Source: Rhynchosporium graminicola (lineage: Eukaryota; Ascomycota; Leotiomycetes; Helotiales; Ploettnerulaceae). Taken from it: a stretch of DNA of 64,000 nucleotides. A program made the position numbers and the translations under genes. The notes under the pieces are model-generated. The model ran no database searches. It saw nothing but the letters and a program-made list of their open reading frames with translations, and was not told the DNA's origin. Each line of letters starts with the position of its first letter. Positions within the stretch are counted from its first letter, which is position 1. The stretch spans positions 310,001 through 374,000 of the forward strand of contig FJUW01000032.1 in assembly GCA_900074885.1 (NCBI GenBank), given 5' to 3'. This document shows, piece by piece, positions 11,800 to 22,479 of the stretch.

Positions 11800-14600
11800 A
11801 ACGCCTTATAGGCTCTCTTCCGGCTTCAAGTCATCCAAATTCCCTCTATCTACCTATTCTATAGGCTTAATAACTAATTGATTTATATATAATAGCTCCT
11901 TTAGAGCTCTATTGCAATTTGTCTTAGTTATCGTATCCGCAGGGTTATCTAGCCCTACTACCTAAATTACCTCCGATATCTTCTTTCTTTCGTACGCCTA
12001 ACGTAGATATATAAGGTTAATTATTAATCTCTTCTCTCTTATAGTATTAAGTCGTACTATATAGTCGTATAAAGACTTAGAGTCAGTAATTATAACTAAA
12101 GGTAGTACTATGATCTCTATGATCTATTTAATAGTAGTCTTAATAGTACCGGCTATATCAAAACCTTCTGATATAGCGTATAGTTCAGAGGCTAGTATAG
12201 ATCTAGTAACTCTCTTATAGTATACCGAAGACTAGTGAATAACATTTACCTTATTATACTTATCTATAAGTATATAGATATAGCTAATTTAAGAGTAGAA
12301 GTCTTTCAAATTAGCAAATGAACTATCAGTAAATACGACGAGTTTCAGAGACTTCTTATCTAATTTAACGTATCAGAGACCCTTACTATAGTTAAGCTTT
12401 TGCTATGAGATTCTCTTATTCAAGAGCTCAAAGTCTTTCTCTATTAGATTTATAGTTTATATAGTAAAAGAGACGTTAAATAATACTTCCGGCTGAGAAA
12501 TAGTTACTAGGTATAAACCTCTAGCTCTCTAGGCAGTAAATTGCTCGATTTGAATAAGACCTTATGGTATACCTCTACAGGAGTTAGTGAGATTAACTAG
12601 TTCTTTCTTAATTATTCTTAGTATCTTATTATACAATTGTTAAGATAGTCGAATAGAGCTATCAGTTTCTAAGGTAATATAACCTCTATTAAAGTTAATT
12701 AGGTATAAAGTAGTTAATTGCTCTCTCTCGTTCGACTTAAATCTAGCCTTCTATAGCTCTCTTTCTTCTGCGTCTATAAAGGTCTTATTACCGATAAAGA
12801 AGGTATCGTTAATCTGAAGACTAAGAGCTCCTATACTAGCTTTATCACCTGACACAGATAGTAAGCACGTGTCGAACGTCAATAGTACTATATGGAGTTT
12901 CTTAACCTTATATCTATAGTATATACCGAACTAATAGTTCGCTAACTCTGATATACCGTATATAGGCCTAACGCACCGCAAAAACCAATATAGCTAAGTT
13001 AAAATCTCCTTTAGAGGGCGCACGAAGAAGTCACGTATTAGATATAACGTAAACTGAGTATAAGCTTATATAATATCACGGCTATATACCTTAAACTCAG
13101 AGTATATAACTACGTATACTAATAGTAGTCGTTAGCTAACTTATTAAATAATCAGTAACGTAGTAAGTACTTAGTTCTTTCTAGAGTTATTATATACTTA
13201 TACAACTAGTCTAGACTTCTCGTAGGCTTTCTATATACCTTTAAATTTAGTCTGGTCGATGAATTTAGCGTTAAAAACCCTAGCTCCAGCTAGTAATTCG
13301 TTTTTATAGACTAATTCAAAGATCCCTATAGCGATTAGACTATTAATCTCCTTACGTCTTAACGTAGCGTATTAAGGTTTTACTACTAGGGAACTAATAA
13401 ATAATTCGTTATTATCTCTGAATCGAATTAGCTTTTGTCGATCTCAATAAGGTTACTTCTTTAGTACTAGTATAAGTCGATTTAACTTAGTAGTACTAAG
13501 TAACAGTAAGAGTATAATTTCAGGTAAAATACCCTCTAGTTCGTCAGAATCGATCTCTTCTTCGTACTATAGTTTAATCGACGTAGAGCGAAAGGTCGTT
13601 AGTCCACTGTCGATTTCTACTACGCAGTTCTCTCCGTCTATAGAAATAAGTAGCTAAAGTCTATCCTAGAAGCCTTTCTCTCTCTAAACTAGTACTAGAG
13701 AGTTCAATAGAAGGTCTCTTACTACTATAGAACTCGGTCTATTCCGAGTATTTAAGGCGTTATTAACTTACTAACGACTCCGTAGCTTGCGAATCTCTTC
13801 TATAGCCTTATGAAGTGCAGCAGCTCGTTAGGAGACTAATAATAAAAGGGCGTCTATCTCTACTATTCTAGGGTATACTCTAAATACTAGTAAAATAGAT
13901 ATAATTCTACTAGGTCCAGAAATATAGTTAATTACGTAGAATGCTATCTATAGTACTATATCTTAACTAAGGTGCAGCAACTCCTTCCGAATTATCGTAT
14001 AAGCTCTCTTTAGAGGGCCGTAGTATCTCTCTACCTTACTAATAGAGTAGTGAGCCTCTATAGGTATAACTTTAACTATAGAACCCTCTGTCTTAGTACT
14101 TTATACGAATTCTTTTAACTTAAATTATATACCTGCGTTTATAATAATAAAATCAAGCAGTCTAAGGTAAGTATCTATCTATACCTACTTAAATCAGTTC
14201 TATACGTACTCTGCAGATATATTAGTAAGAAAACCTCTGTTCTAGAAAGTAGTACCTTAATCGACTATATATAAGACTTATCGACCGTCTAGTTATATAA
14301 TATTAATTATAACTTCGTAATTAAAGTATATATTATCGGTATCGTAGAGCTTAAACTTGAATCTGCTTAGTAATCTTCCGTATAGCTGGTAGTACTTATA
14401 GAGCTTAGTAAGCTCCTTTAGTACCCCTGAGTTATACTCGTGACCGGCCTATTGTAGTAAATCTTCTAGCTTTCTTACTAAGGGGTATTCGAATCAGTAG
14501 TAAAGTCGACGTAAATCCGTCTCCGTAAGTACTCTCGTATTTAACTAGAAACACCTCGTAATATACGTCTTAAGTAACTCCTTCTAAAGTAAGAAGAGGT
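11800..14600 (-). pseudogene. C1 pol remnant: integrase, RT, RNase H (Copia type)
   Basis: Read right to left on minus. The integrase zinc region and core lie at about 14,550-13,950, with HEYNSGVLKEL, an Asp in VLYIVD, FIIINAGIQF and a terminal ERYYGPLKRAY. RT follows with ARVFNAKFIDQTKFKGI near 13,290-13,240 and AYEKSRLVV, then NDTFFIGNKTFIDAEERE near 12,820-12,765. RNase H has a TDSKSLYDYIVRLNTIREKR segment near 12,095-12,030 and LDNPADTITKT near 11,960-11,925. The degree of recognisability is high although several TAG codons interrupt it, and there are no convincing frameshifts. It is inactive. Confidence 0.85.
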
Positions 14601-14699
14601 AGCCGAATCTCCGTACTACTAGTATATCTCCCTGTAGCGTGACGAGTACGTTACGAAGATTATCTAATATAACCCTGAGCTTATTTATATCGTCTAAAT

Positions 14700-16890
14700 A
14701 GAGTAGAAACAGGGTATCTGTAGCTATAACCTCAAATTAGATCTTTCTAATTAGAGAAGGTATAATTACTATACTAATAGAAGTAGCTTTACTAATACCG
14801 AATTTAATATTTATTCCACGGGAAGGCAAGAGTTCAGCCTTATATAGAGCCTTATAGGCTTCGTATTAACCTTTACCTACTATAGATACCTTTACTACTC
14901 TAGTATCGATTATAATTCTATGGAAAACTAACGAATTATATCGGGAGCTACTTATTATCGTCTCTGGGGTCCGGTCCTCTTCTATAGCTTCTTCGGCAGT
15001 ATCTATTAGGTACTTAAAAGCCGTATTTGCTAGGGTTTCTATTATTAGCTATACGGCTTCTACTGAGATAAGTCCTATGGAAGTTATAAATAGAGCTTCC
15101 GGCTTTTCGTCATCGGAATCGTAGTCTATACCGCTCCCGGCTTCGTATAAGGTAAAGGTAGTAGCTATATATTCGTCTTCTATACCTTCGTACTCTGCGA
15201 CGTATTATCTATATGCTTTCTCAAAGACTCTTCTAAAGTTACCTTTAAACTTAGAAGAGTTCTTCGCCTTGAACTTCTCCTTAGCCTTCTCTCTTTCTTC
15301 TACTATATAATCGAAGGATATATAATCTATAGTATTATATACCTAGTACTTCTTAGCGTTACTTTCCTTATCTAGCGTATTTATCTTCTTCTCTCCTTAT
15401 ATTCTGAATCGCCCTTTACTATCTCTCTTCTCCTTCTCTCTATATACTTATCCTTTATCGGAATCGCTTCGGAATTTTCGATTAGTATAGAAGGTAGTAC
15501 TAGTTATAAGGTATACGTGTTCGTAGTTAACAATAGAGGTTCTAATAGAAGTAATCGTCTTTTCAGTAGAAGTTATAGGTTAAGCTAGAGTAATCTAGTA
15601 GGCTTCCGAGCTTTAGTAAGTAGTAATAATCTTATTTATAACGAACTTCTTATAGCGTAATTCAAAGGGTATACTATAATATAGCTCTCTAATCTACGTA
15701 GAGAGTATATTAAAGCACTCTAAAGTCGTCTTTCTAAGGTTCTTTTCCTTAATCGATTCAAGAGTAAGAAGATTCCATATAATTAGAGAAGATCTGCTAA
15801 ACTCCTCGCTCTTAAACTAATCTATTATATTCTTCAGTATAGTATCGAATTTAATAATCAGAGAGGTTCCAGGGATACTATTTAGACTATAATAGTAATA
15901 TTAGAGAGCAGCGCCTTTTAGTATTAATAGAAACGCCTTACTATACTCCTCCGGTGGAATCTCGGCTCTTAAGCAGGCGTCGTAGAATATTCTGACCTTA
16001 CTACTATAGCTATCTCTATCTCCCTTAAATTTCATCTCTTCTAGAAATATATAAGAGAAGCTAGCGATCTCCTTTCTATACGACTTCTCCTTCTCCTTCT
16101 ATACTATATTATAGTACTCTATCTCTCCTCCTCTAGCTCCTTAGTAGCTATCTCCTCCTTCTCCTTCTCCTTAGTAGCCTTCTCCTCCTTAGTAGCTATC
16201 TCCTCCTTAGTAGATTCCTTCTCCTCTAGCTCATACTCCTCTACTCCAAGTATTCTTCGGTATACGCTTTCTATAGTATCGCTACTCTTCTCTATTCTGA
16301 TCAGAGGAAGTCTCTTTATATTACTATACTCCTTCGGTAGAATCTCGGTCTTATTATAGAGGTTCGTAGTATTCTTTATTAAAGTCGAGTTCGCTGATAA
16401 GAGATAAGCCGAGTATAATATAGCGTCTTTATCGCAGTCTATAGAACTCCTTCTTTAATCTCTTATACTCTAATTCGTCTTATTAAGTAGCTATATTATT
16501 TATTATCTCCTTCTCTCTCTTATCTCGCTATTACTATATAGATATCTGCTTCTCTAGTACTAGTAGGTTTAATACTATATACTATAGCTATATAGAGAGT
16601 ATCTTCTCTCCTACTATACTCTCTAGCTCCTTCAAGGATCAACTACTACGTATAGTATTCCATAGAGTATATAGAAGCTTATATAGCTCCTGCGTAAGTT
16701 CGTCGCCTTCTTCGATAAATACGCCTTTAGTACGTAGGATAAATATAAGGTTATTATTTGACGATTTCTTAATAGACTTGAAAGAGTCTACTATCTAACC
16801 TTCGTAGATCTCCTTAAATAAGAAGTATAGGGGTCTATCTACGTAATCAGAGCTCTTAATTTATCTAATAAGACCTTCTCCCTATTTCCG
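14700..16890 (-). pseudogene. C1 gag/N-terminal polyprotein remnant with Lys/Glu repeat
   Basis: A weakly conserved minus-strand frame upstream of integrase. At 16,122-16,235 it holds an imperfect repeat encoding TKEEIA / TKEEKA / TKEKEKEE units followed by Glu-rich sequence, so a coiled-coil segment is likely. Gag of Copia elements is poorly conserved and no zinc knuckle could be placed with confidence. The frame is cut on its right side by D1. Confidence 0.5.
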
Positions 16891-16903
16891 TATAGTCTCC
16901 GGG

Positions 16904-17071
16904 TGTCACGGGTGAGCAACGCGTACGCAGATAGTCAAGTGTAGTATTTAAGAAGTTCGATACAGGAGAGAGTCAGGTTCTAGCTTAGCTCCGAAGGAAA
17001 ATATACAAGTGCCGCTAGGCTTAGTAAGTATAAGTATCGCTAGTACTTAATCCTAGGGCTCGCCCTTTATA
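16904..17071 (-). repeat. D1 3' LTR
   Basis: 168 bp, TGTCACG start. The right end, CCCTTTATA, corresponds to CCCCTTACA with C-to-T changes. It matches 19,844-20,011 and both D2 LTRs. Confidence 0.88.
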
Positions 17072-18619
17072 TTACTCTCCTCTTCCCTCCGCTTATCTTA
17101 TATCGGAGTTCGCCTCTAAAGACCTATATCCCGCCTTATTATATACTATCAGGGCTCGTTATATCTGCTATTCTTTTTCTCGCTTCGTACCGACTTCGCT
17201 TAGAAGTTAATAATAATAGTAGACTAATAAAGTATAATAGCGAACTGATAGTAAAGGAATAATTAATAATACTAGTAAAGTTATATAAGGCCTCCGGTTA
17301 TTTATTTACGTAACTTCTCTATTTGTTTCCGGCCTACGATAATAGTAAGGCCTATTGCGTCTTCTCGTTTCTTTATTATCGCTCTCCCTCTTATTATTAA
17401 TTAAATCGGTAAATACCCCCGCCTTAGCTATATATACCTCCTTCTATCACTTTATAGACTAATTCCCTTCTTCTTAATTAACTATTATAAACTATAAGTT
17501 AATAAGATCGTTTAGTATTGATTACTCTTTCCCTTTCGCTATCTCCTATCTTCGCTCTAAAAGTATTATACCTTACTTATTACTAATCGGAATCAGATAG
17601 CTTTTATTATTTACTATATTGCTTATACCCTCTCGGGCTCTAATTATATCAACTAAGCTATAAGTACTATACTCTACTTATTCTCGGATAATATCCTAAC
17701 GAACTTAGTCGAATCGGTCTTAATCTTATATCTATTATAAGAATAGAAAAAAGAATTATAAGAACTTATAAGTTTTCCCCGGATTCCGCGTAAAAATAAT
17801 TAGCTTATATAATAGTCCTTAAATCTCTTATATCGCTTACTCTATCTAGACTTATTCCGCTAATACTAATAAGTAAATACTATACTCCGCTTGTTTTTTA
17901 TCGCTTTACGCTTTATATAGAAATAAGGCTTATACTAATCTCGTTAAGGTATTAAAGGCCTAGAAAGCCCTTAAGCCTCTCTAATCCTCTAGTCTTCTCT
18001 CTACGTAAGTTTATTCGGTCTCTATATATTTCTTATTAATAACTAATATTTTTTAGTTCTTTAGCTTCCGAGGTTACTACTTCTATTATTACTATTATCG
18101 CCTAATAAGGTTAAACGTAAGTAATTATCGGACTCTACTTATTTTTCGTTAGCTTACTCTCCTTTTAGTACTAGTAGAGTACTTCTAGCTCTCGTTTTTA
18201 GACTCTACTAATCCTCTTAGGGACTTCGTAGGAAATATAATAGAATATGTATCTTTTCTATAGTATTATCTTCTTAAGAATTTAAAAATCTAAAATTAAA
18301 TCCTAAAATTAATCTTTTTTTCAACGAGCTAACTTCCTTAGCTCGCTCTCTCTTCTTTAATTATAATAGCTCGCGCTCCGGCTAGTTATTATCGCTCTCT
18401 TATCTATTCCTTTAGCGAGCCGATAATATCGACTTATACTTAAGACTTAAGTAGTTCTACTATTACTATATAGCTTTAGCCTTCTTCTTATAATCTTGCG
18501 CTATCTTTATAGCAGCTACCTTCTAGTAACTATCGCCTCCCTATTTAGGTAGAGTATACCTCTTTCTATCTCTAACTTTACGTAGCTTTTCCTTAAACCC
18601 CCGGAGACTTATATATATA

Positions 18620-19330
18620 TAGCTATCTCTAGAGTAATTCCTTATTATAGCCTTATTATTAATATCTAGCGTTTCCTTCCGCTTCTAATATCGCGGAGCC
18701 CTTCCTTAAGCTTCCGGAGGCTAGCGCTTACGTAGCTATCTACCCCCGGAGTAGTCTTTTATTATAGCTCCCTTTATATTATTATCTTCCGGCGTCTTTA
18801 TAGTAGCTACTATTATATAGCTACTGCCTCCCTATTTAAAGTAGGATAAACCTCCTTCTGCTTCTAATATCGCAGAGCCTTTCCTTAAGCTTCCGGAGGC
18901 TAGCGCTTACGTAGCTATCTACCCCCGGAGTAGTCTTTCGTTAAGGCTTCCTTTATATTATTATCTTCCGGCGTCTTTATAGTAGCTACTATTATATAGC
19001 TACTACCTTCTTATTTAAAGTAAGATAAACCTCCTTCTGCTTCTAATATCGCAGAGCCCTTCCTTAAGCTTCCGGAGGCTAGCACTTATATAGCTATCTA
19101 CCCCCGGAGTAGTCTTTCGTTATAACTCCTCTTTATATTATCTACTTTAAGCGTCTTCTATCTTCCGTCTCTAGCTTACCGGAGCACTTCTTTAGAGTCC
19201 GGAGACTAGCGTATACGCAGCTACCTCCGGAGTAGTTCTTCGTTATAGCCTACTTATACTATTATCTTCTGATATCTTTATAGTAGCTATTATTAAGTAG
19301 CTACTACCTCCTTATTTAAAGTAAGGTAAA
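18620..19330. repeat. 179-bp tandem repeat array inside D1
   Basis: The marker CTTCCGGAGG starts at 18,711, 18,890 and 19,069, giving a period of exactly 179 bp. The flanking text of each unit (a CTAGCGCTTACGTAGC-like segment, then TATAGTAGCTACTATTATATAG) repeats with it, and a more diverged fourth unit follows to about 19,330. 179 is not a multiple of three, so the array cannot preserve one reading frame and is unlikely to be coding as a unit. Confidence 0.85.
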
Positions 19331-19843
19331 CCTTCTTCCTTTATCTTAGATATCGTTAAAGGGTTCTTATTATCTGCGCGTTCCTAAGTAGCTACTAGCT
19401 AGTAATAGTTACTCCTTATATCTTTTAAGTATATATTCTACTTAAGCTATCGAATAGCTTCTATCGTCTGATTATTCGTAGGCGGTAACTAACCGATTAT
19501 TACTACTTTTCTTATCTATTCGGGAGTAGTCTATACCTTAAGCTACTCCTTACCTTTCTACTCTTATAAAAAATTTTCAGTTACCTTTCTACTCTTATCT
19601 TATAAGTTTAAGAGATAAATTAGGCGTACTCCGGCTTAAGAATAGCGGAATCTATCGAGTCTTTATCTTTTCTCACGTTCTTAGAGCTTTTCTCTAGGTA
19701 TTATTAGTATCGATTCGGCTTCTATTACTCCTATACTTTTACTATCCTATTATTAATAATTTATCAAAGATTTCGTTCCTCGACTACAATTATTCGGACT
19801 CTAATATAAAAGCTATAGGAGCTAGTTATTTAATCGAACTTAA

Positions 19844-20011
19844 TATTACAGGTGAGTAACGCGTACGCAGATAGTTAAGTATAGTATTTAAGAAGTTCGA
19901 TATAAGAGAGAGTCAGGTTCTAGCCTAGCTCCGAAGGAAAACATGCGGGTAACGCTAGGCTTAGTAAGCACAGGTATCGCCTGTGCTTAATCCTGGGGCT
20001 CGCCCCTTACA
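19844..20011 (-). repeat. D1 5' LTR
   Basis: 168 bp. It ends in intact CCCCTTACA and begins TATTACA, where the family start is TGTCACG. It is followed immediately by the CCGGG target duplication. Confidence 0.88.
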
Positions 20012-20545
20012 CCGGGTCTAGTGGGTCCTTACCGGAGTTCGCAGGTATATCGAAAGCACTAACCTCGGGGGTATTATTATCTCTTACTATATTGAAAGTC
20101 TAATTCGTATAAGTGTTTTAGTGCTATTCCGAGGTTATTTAGAATAGTAGTTATGGAGTTATTCTTAAGTATTATATAGTAGGAAGCGCTAGCGTAGCGC
20201 GTTCAAGTTTTGACTTCGAGTTTTCGGCGCAACTCAAAAGCGCGTTCTTTGAAGTCGGGTTACAGTAGTAATCGAAGTACGTAGAAGGTAAGTACGTAGA
20301 AGGTAATAGTAGTATAATATGCTTTAACCGTATCGCAGGTAGAATCCAGGCAAATTATCTTAGTAATTCAAGTCAAATAGCAAAGAGGAGACCGTGTCTT
20401 CCCTAGTACTTGAGCTATTGCCGTAGTAGATATCTCTACTCTTCGAGAAGATTACTAGCGCGCTCTTTTCAGTAGTCGGAATTCTTAGAATCTAAGAATT
20501 TGACTGCTTTCAAAGAGTGAAATGATCTATGCGTCTATTAATTAA
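20012..20545 (-). other. C1 leader region between D1 and the C1 5' LTR
   Basis: About 530 bp with no clear frame, lying between the D1 insertion and the C1 5' LTR, so by position it is the leader and gag start of C1. It is less AT-rich than the element body. It includes a CpG-containing patch at about 20,188-20,265 with the repeated word GCGCGTTC(T/A) on both sides of GTTTTCGGCGCAACTC. Confidence 0.5.
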
Positions 20546-20750
20546 TATTAGTATTACTCTATCGTAGTACGTATAATCAAGTAGTCTGCGTAAGCCAAAG
20601 TATAGTAATAATAGTAGTAGTATTATCTGTTGTATCGTAGCTATCCTTCCTAGGTAGTCGAGACTCCGGAAGGGAGATATATCTAGCCGGCTAAACCCCG
20701 GCGCAGATACTCGACTAACACGTGACTATGGACCAACATATGGACCAACA
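20546..20750 (-). repeat. C1 5' LTR
   Basis: 205 bp. It starts TATTAGT (from TGTTGGT) and ends GACCAACA directly before the ATACG duplication. It pairs with 11,424-11,628. Confidence 0.9.
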
Positions 20751-21362
20751 ATACGAGTAGCTAGTAACTCTTTTTAGACTTACGAATACCCTAAGTACGT
20801 TTTAATAATATATTAATTAGGCTTTACGCGATTAATTAAACGAATTCTATTTTACTTATATTAATAATATCTTAATCTATATAGATAATAACTACTATTA
20901 CTACTGAATGTAAGTAGTAAAGGTTATAATAAGATTACGCGAGGCTAGACTATAATTAGATATCGATAGTACAAATTCGAAGTATAAACGACGAAATACC
21001 TTAGGTTCGTAATCGATACGAAAGAGAGTATTTAAATAGACTCTAAGAAAGTATAAGCGATTCGAGAATAAGAACTTCTAACTTTAGTAAAAGGAGTATA
21101 AAGCTTCTTAAGATTTACAAATTTCTATTAGATATTTATTAAGGATTACTCGACGATTACGCTATTACTAATATAGCTTACTTATAAGAAGTAGCTATAG
21201 TAATAAGATAAAGCTATAAATAAAGTATTTAAGAATTTAAAAAGATATATTTACTACTAGACTTACGCTAGTATAATTTAACTCTAACCGAGAAATAATA
21301 CTTAAAATAGACTCTTCTAGATAGATAATAAAAGGGGTACTTATATAATTCGATAACTAAAG
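20751..21362 (+). mobile_element. H: Gypsy remnant, RT to RNase H, right part
   Basis: It continues the H frame after C1: LVTLFRLTNTLSTF, the catalytic box YINNILIYI at about 20,855-20,882 (Asp-Asp now Asn-Asn), then FLRFTNFY with FIKDYSTIT near 21,110-21,165, and the start of RNase H (NREIILKIDSS) near 21,285-21,320. It ends abruptly at 21,362, where the inverted C2b LTR begins, so the integrase and 3' LTR of H are missing. Confidence 0.8.
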
Positions 21363-21592
21363 TGTAGTACAAAAGTAAGGCAGGCTTTGTTAGTAGTGAA
21401 AGATCAATTTAAGGTATTAGGAGATAGAGAATTGAAGTAGTCTCTGAATATTAATTATAGAGAGCGTTATCTCTTCAGAAGGAAAAGAGAAAGCTTACTT
21501 TAAATATATAAGAAGATCATATGAGTATATACTAAGCTATATAGGTAATCAGATATAATATAACTATATATAATAAGTGAAAGTATATGATA
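21363..21592 (-). repeat. C2b 3' LTR
   Basis: 230 bp, inverted relative to 22,006-22,235. In sense it begins TATATCATATACTTTCAC and ends CTTTTGTACTACA. Confidence 0.75.
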
Positions 21593-22005
21593 TACCTCTT
21601 ATAGTTATCTCTTAGTATAAGGCTAGAGATTACTATTAACTATACGTATACCTTTATCTAGTTAGTAAATATAAACTACTTAAGTAAGTAAAGAATCTTC
21701 CAAATAGAGAGAATGAATTTCACTATTTATATAAATTAATAAAAGAAAGTACAGATAAAGTATATAAACTAATTAAAGTTAAAGTAACTATTAAAAAGTA
21801 AAGTTGAGTAAATAAAGGAAATTATAAGGCTATAGCCTTATATATAGTATAAAATTAGCTATTTCTAAGCTTTAAGTAATCGCAGAGTATAAGAGTAAAG
21901 GTAAAAATATCGTATAGAAGCGTTTAATTAAATGAATTGCAAATCGAAGTTAAGGTTATATAATCTTAGAGAGTTATAAATAGTAGTCATAACTAATTAA
22001 ATAAT
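21363..22005 (-). mobile_element. C2b: truncated inverted copy of Copia family C2 (3' end only)
   Basis: The reverse complement of this block matches the C2 3' untranslated region (about 29,640-30,060) followed by a complete 230-bp C2-type LTR (21,363-21,592, starting TGTAGTACAAAAG on plus). The rest of this copy is missing because C2 begins at 22,006 in the opposite orientation. Its LTR abuts H RNase H directly. Together with the C2 5' LTR it makes an inverted pair of 230-bp arms 413 bp apart. Confidence 0.75.
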
Positions 22006-22235
22006 TGTCGTACACTTTCACCTGTTATATATAGTCACGTTATATCTGATCACCTGCACAGCCTAGTGTATGCTCATATAATCTCCTCATATATTTAAAG
22101 TAAGCTTTCTCTCTTCCTTCTAAAGGAATAACACTCTTAATAATTAATATTCAGAGACAACTTTAATTCTCTATCTTCTGATACCTTAAAGTAATCTTTT
22201 ATAACTAATAAAGCCTACCTTACTTTTATACTATA
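22006..22235 (+). repeat. C2 5' LTR
   Basis: 230 bp, starting TGTCGTACACTTTCACCTG and ending TTTATACTATA (family end TGTACTACA). It matches inverted 21,363-21,592 and, in part, 30,664-30,769. Confidence 0.8.
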
Positions 22236-22479
22236 GTTTAGAGCTATATATTAATATATCGCTTTTAAAGCTACCTATTATATATATAGAAGTAAAGCTT
22301 CATTCTAGCTTTCGATCACTTAACTTACCTATTTAAGCCTTTTATAATATATTAATTAATATTCTATAAAGCTTATATTAGCTTTTCAACTACTTAAACT
22401 ATATCTTTTAACGATCCTTCTAACGATCTACTTAATCTAAGTAATAAAATAGTCTACAAAAAGCTAGAGTAATAGCCAG

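Larger units (their letters stand above)
16904..20011 (-). mobile_element. D1: non-autonomous LTR element with internal tandem repeats
   Basis: 3,108 bp with 168-bp LTRs (16,904-17,071 and 19,844-20,011) beginning TGTCACGGGTGAG and ending CCCCTTACA, flanked by CCGGG (16,899-16,903 and 20,012-20,016). A purine tract adjacent to the left LTR on the minus strand (GGAGGGAAGAGGAGAGTAA) sets the sense as minus. No protease, RT or integrase motif is visible, so movement must have depended on another element. The interior has about four copies of a 179-bp tandem unit. D2 (42,659-44,646) is a shorter relative. Confidence 0.88.
11424..20750 (-). mobile_element. C1: complete Copia retrotransposon with nested D1
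   Basis: LTRs of 205 bp (11,424-11,628 and 20,546-20,750) start TGTTGGT and end ACCAACA, and the element is flanked by the 5-bp duplication ATACG (11,419-11,423 and 20,751-20,755). Removing it restores the RT reading frame of H exactly. On the minus strand the order is Gag, integrase, RT, RNase H, the Copia order. Without D1 and its TSD the element is 6,214 bp. Stops are RIP-like. D1 is inserted in the gag side of the element. Confidence 0.92.
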
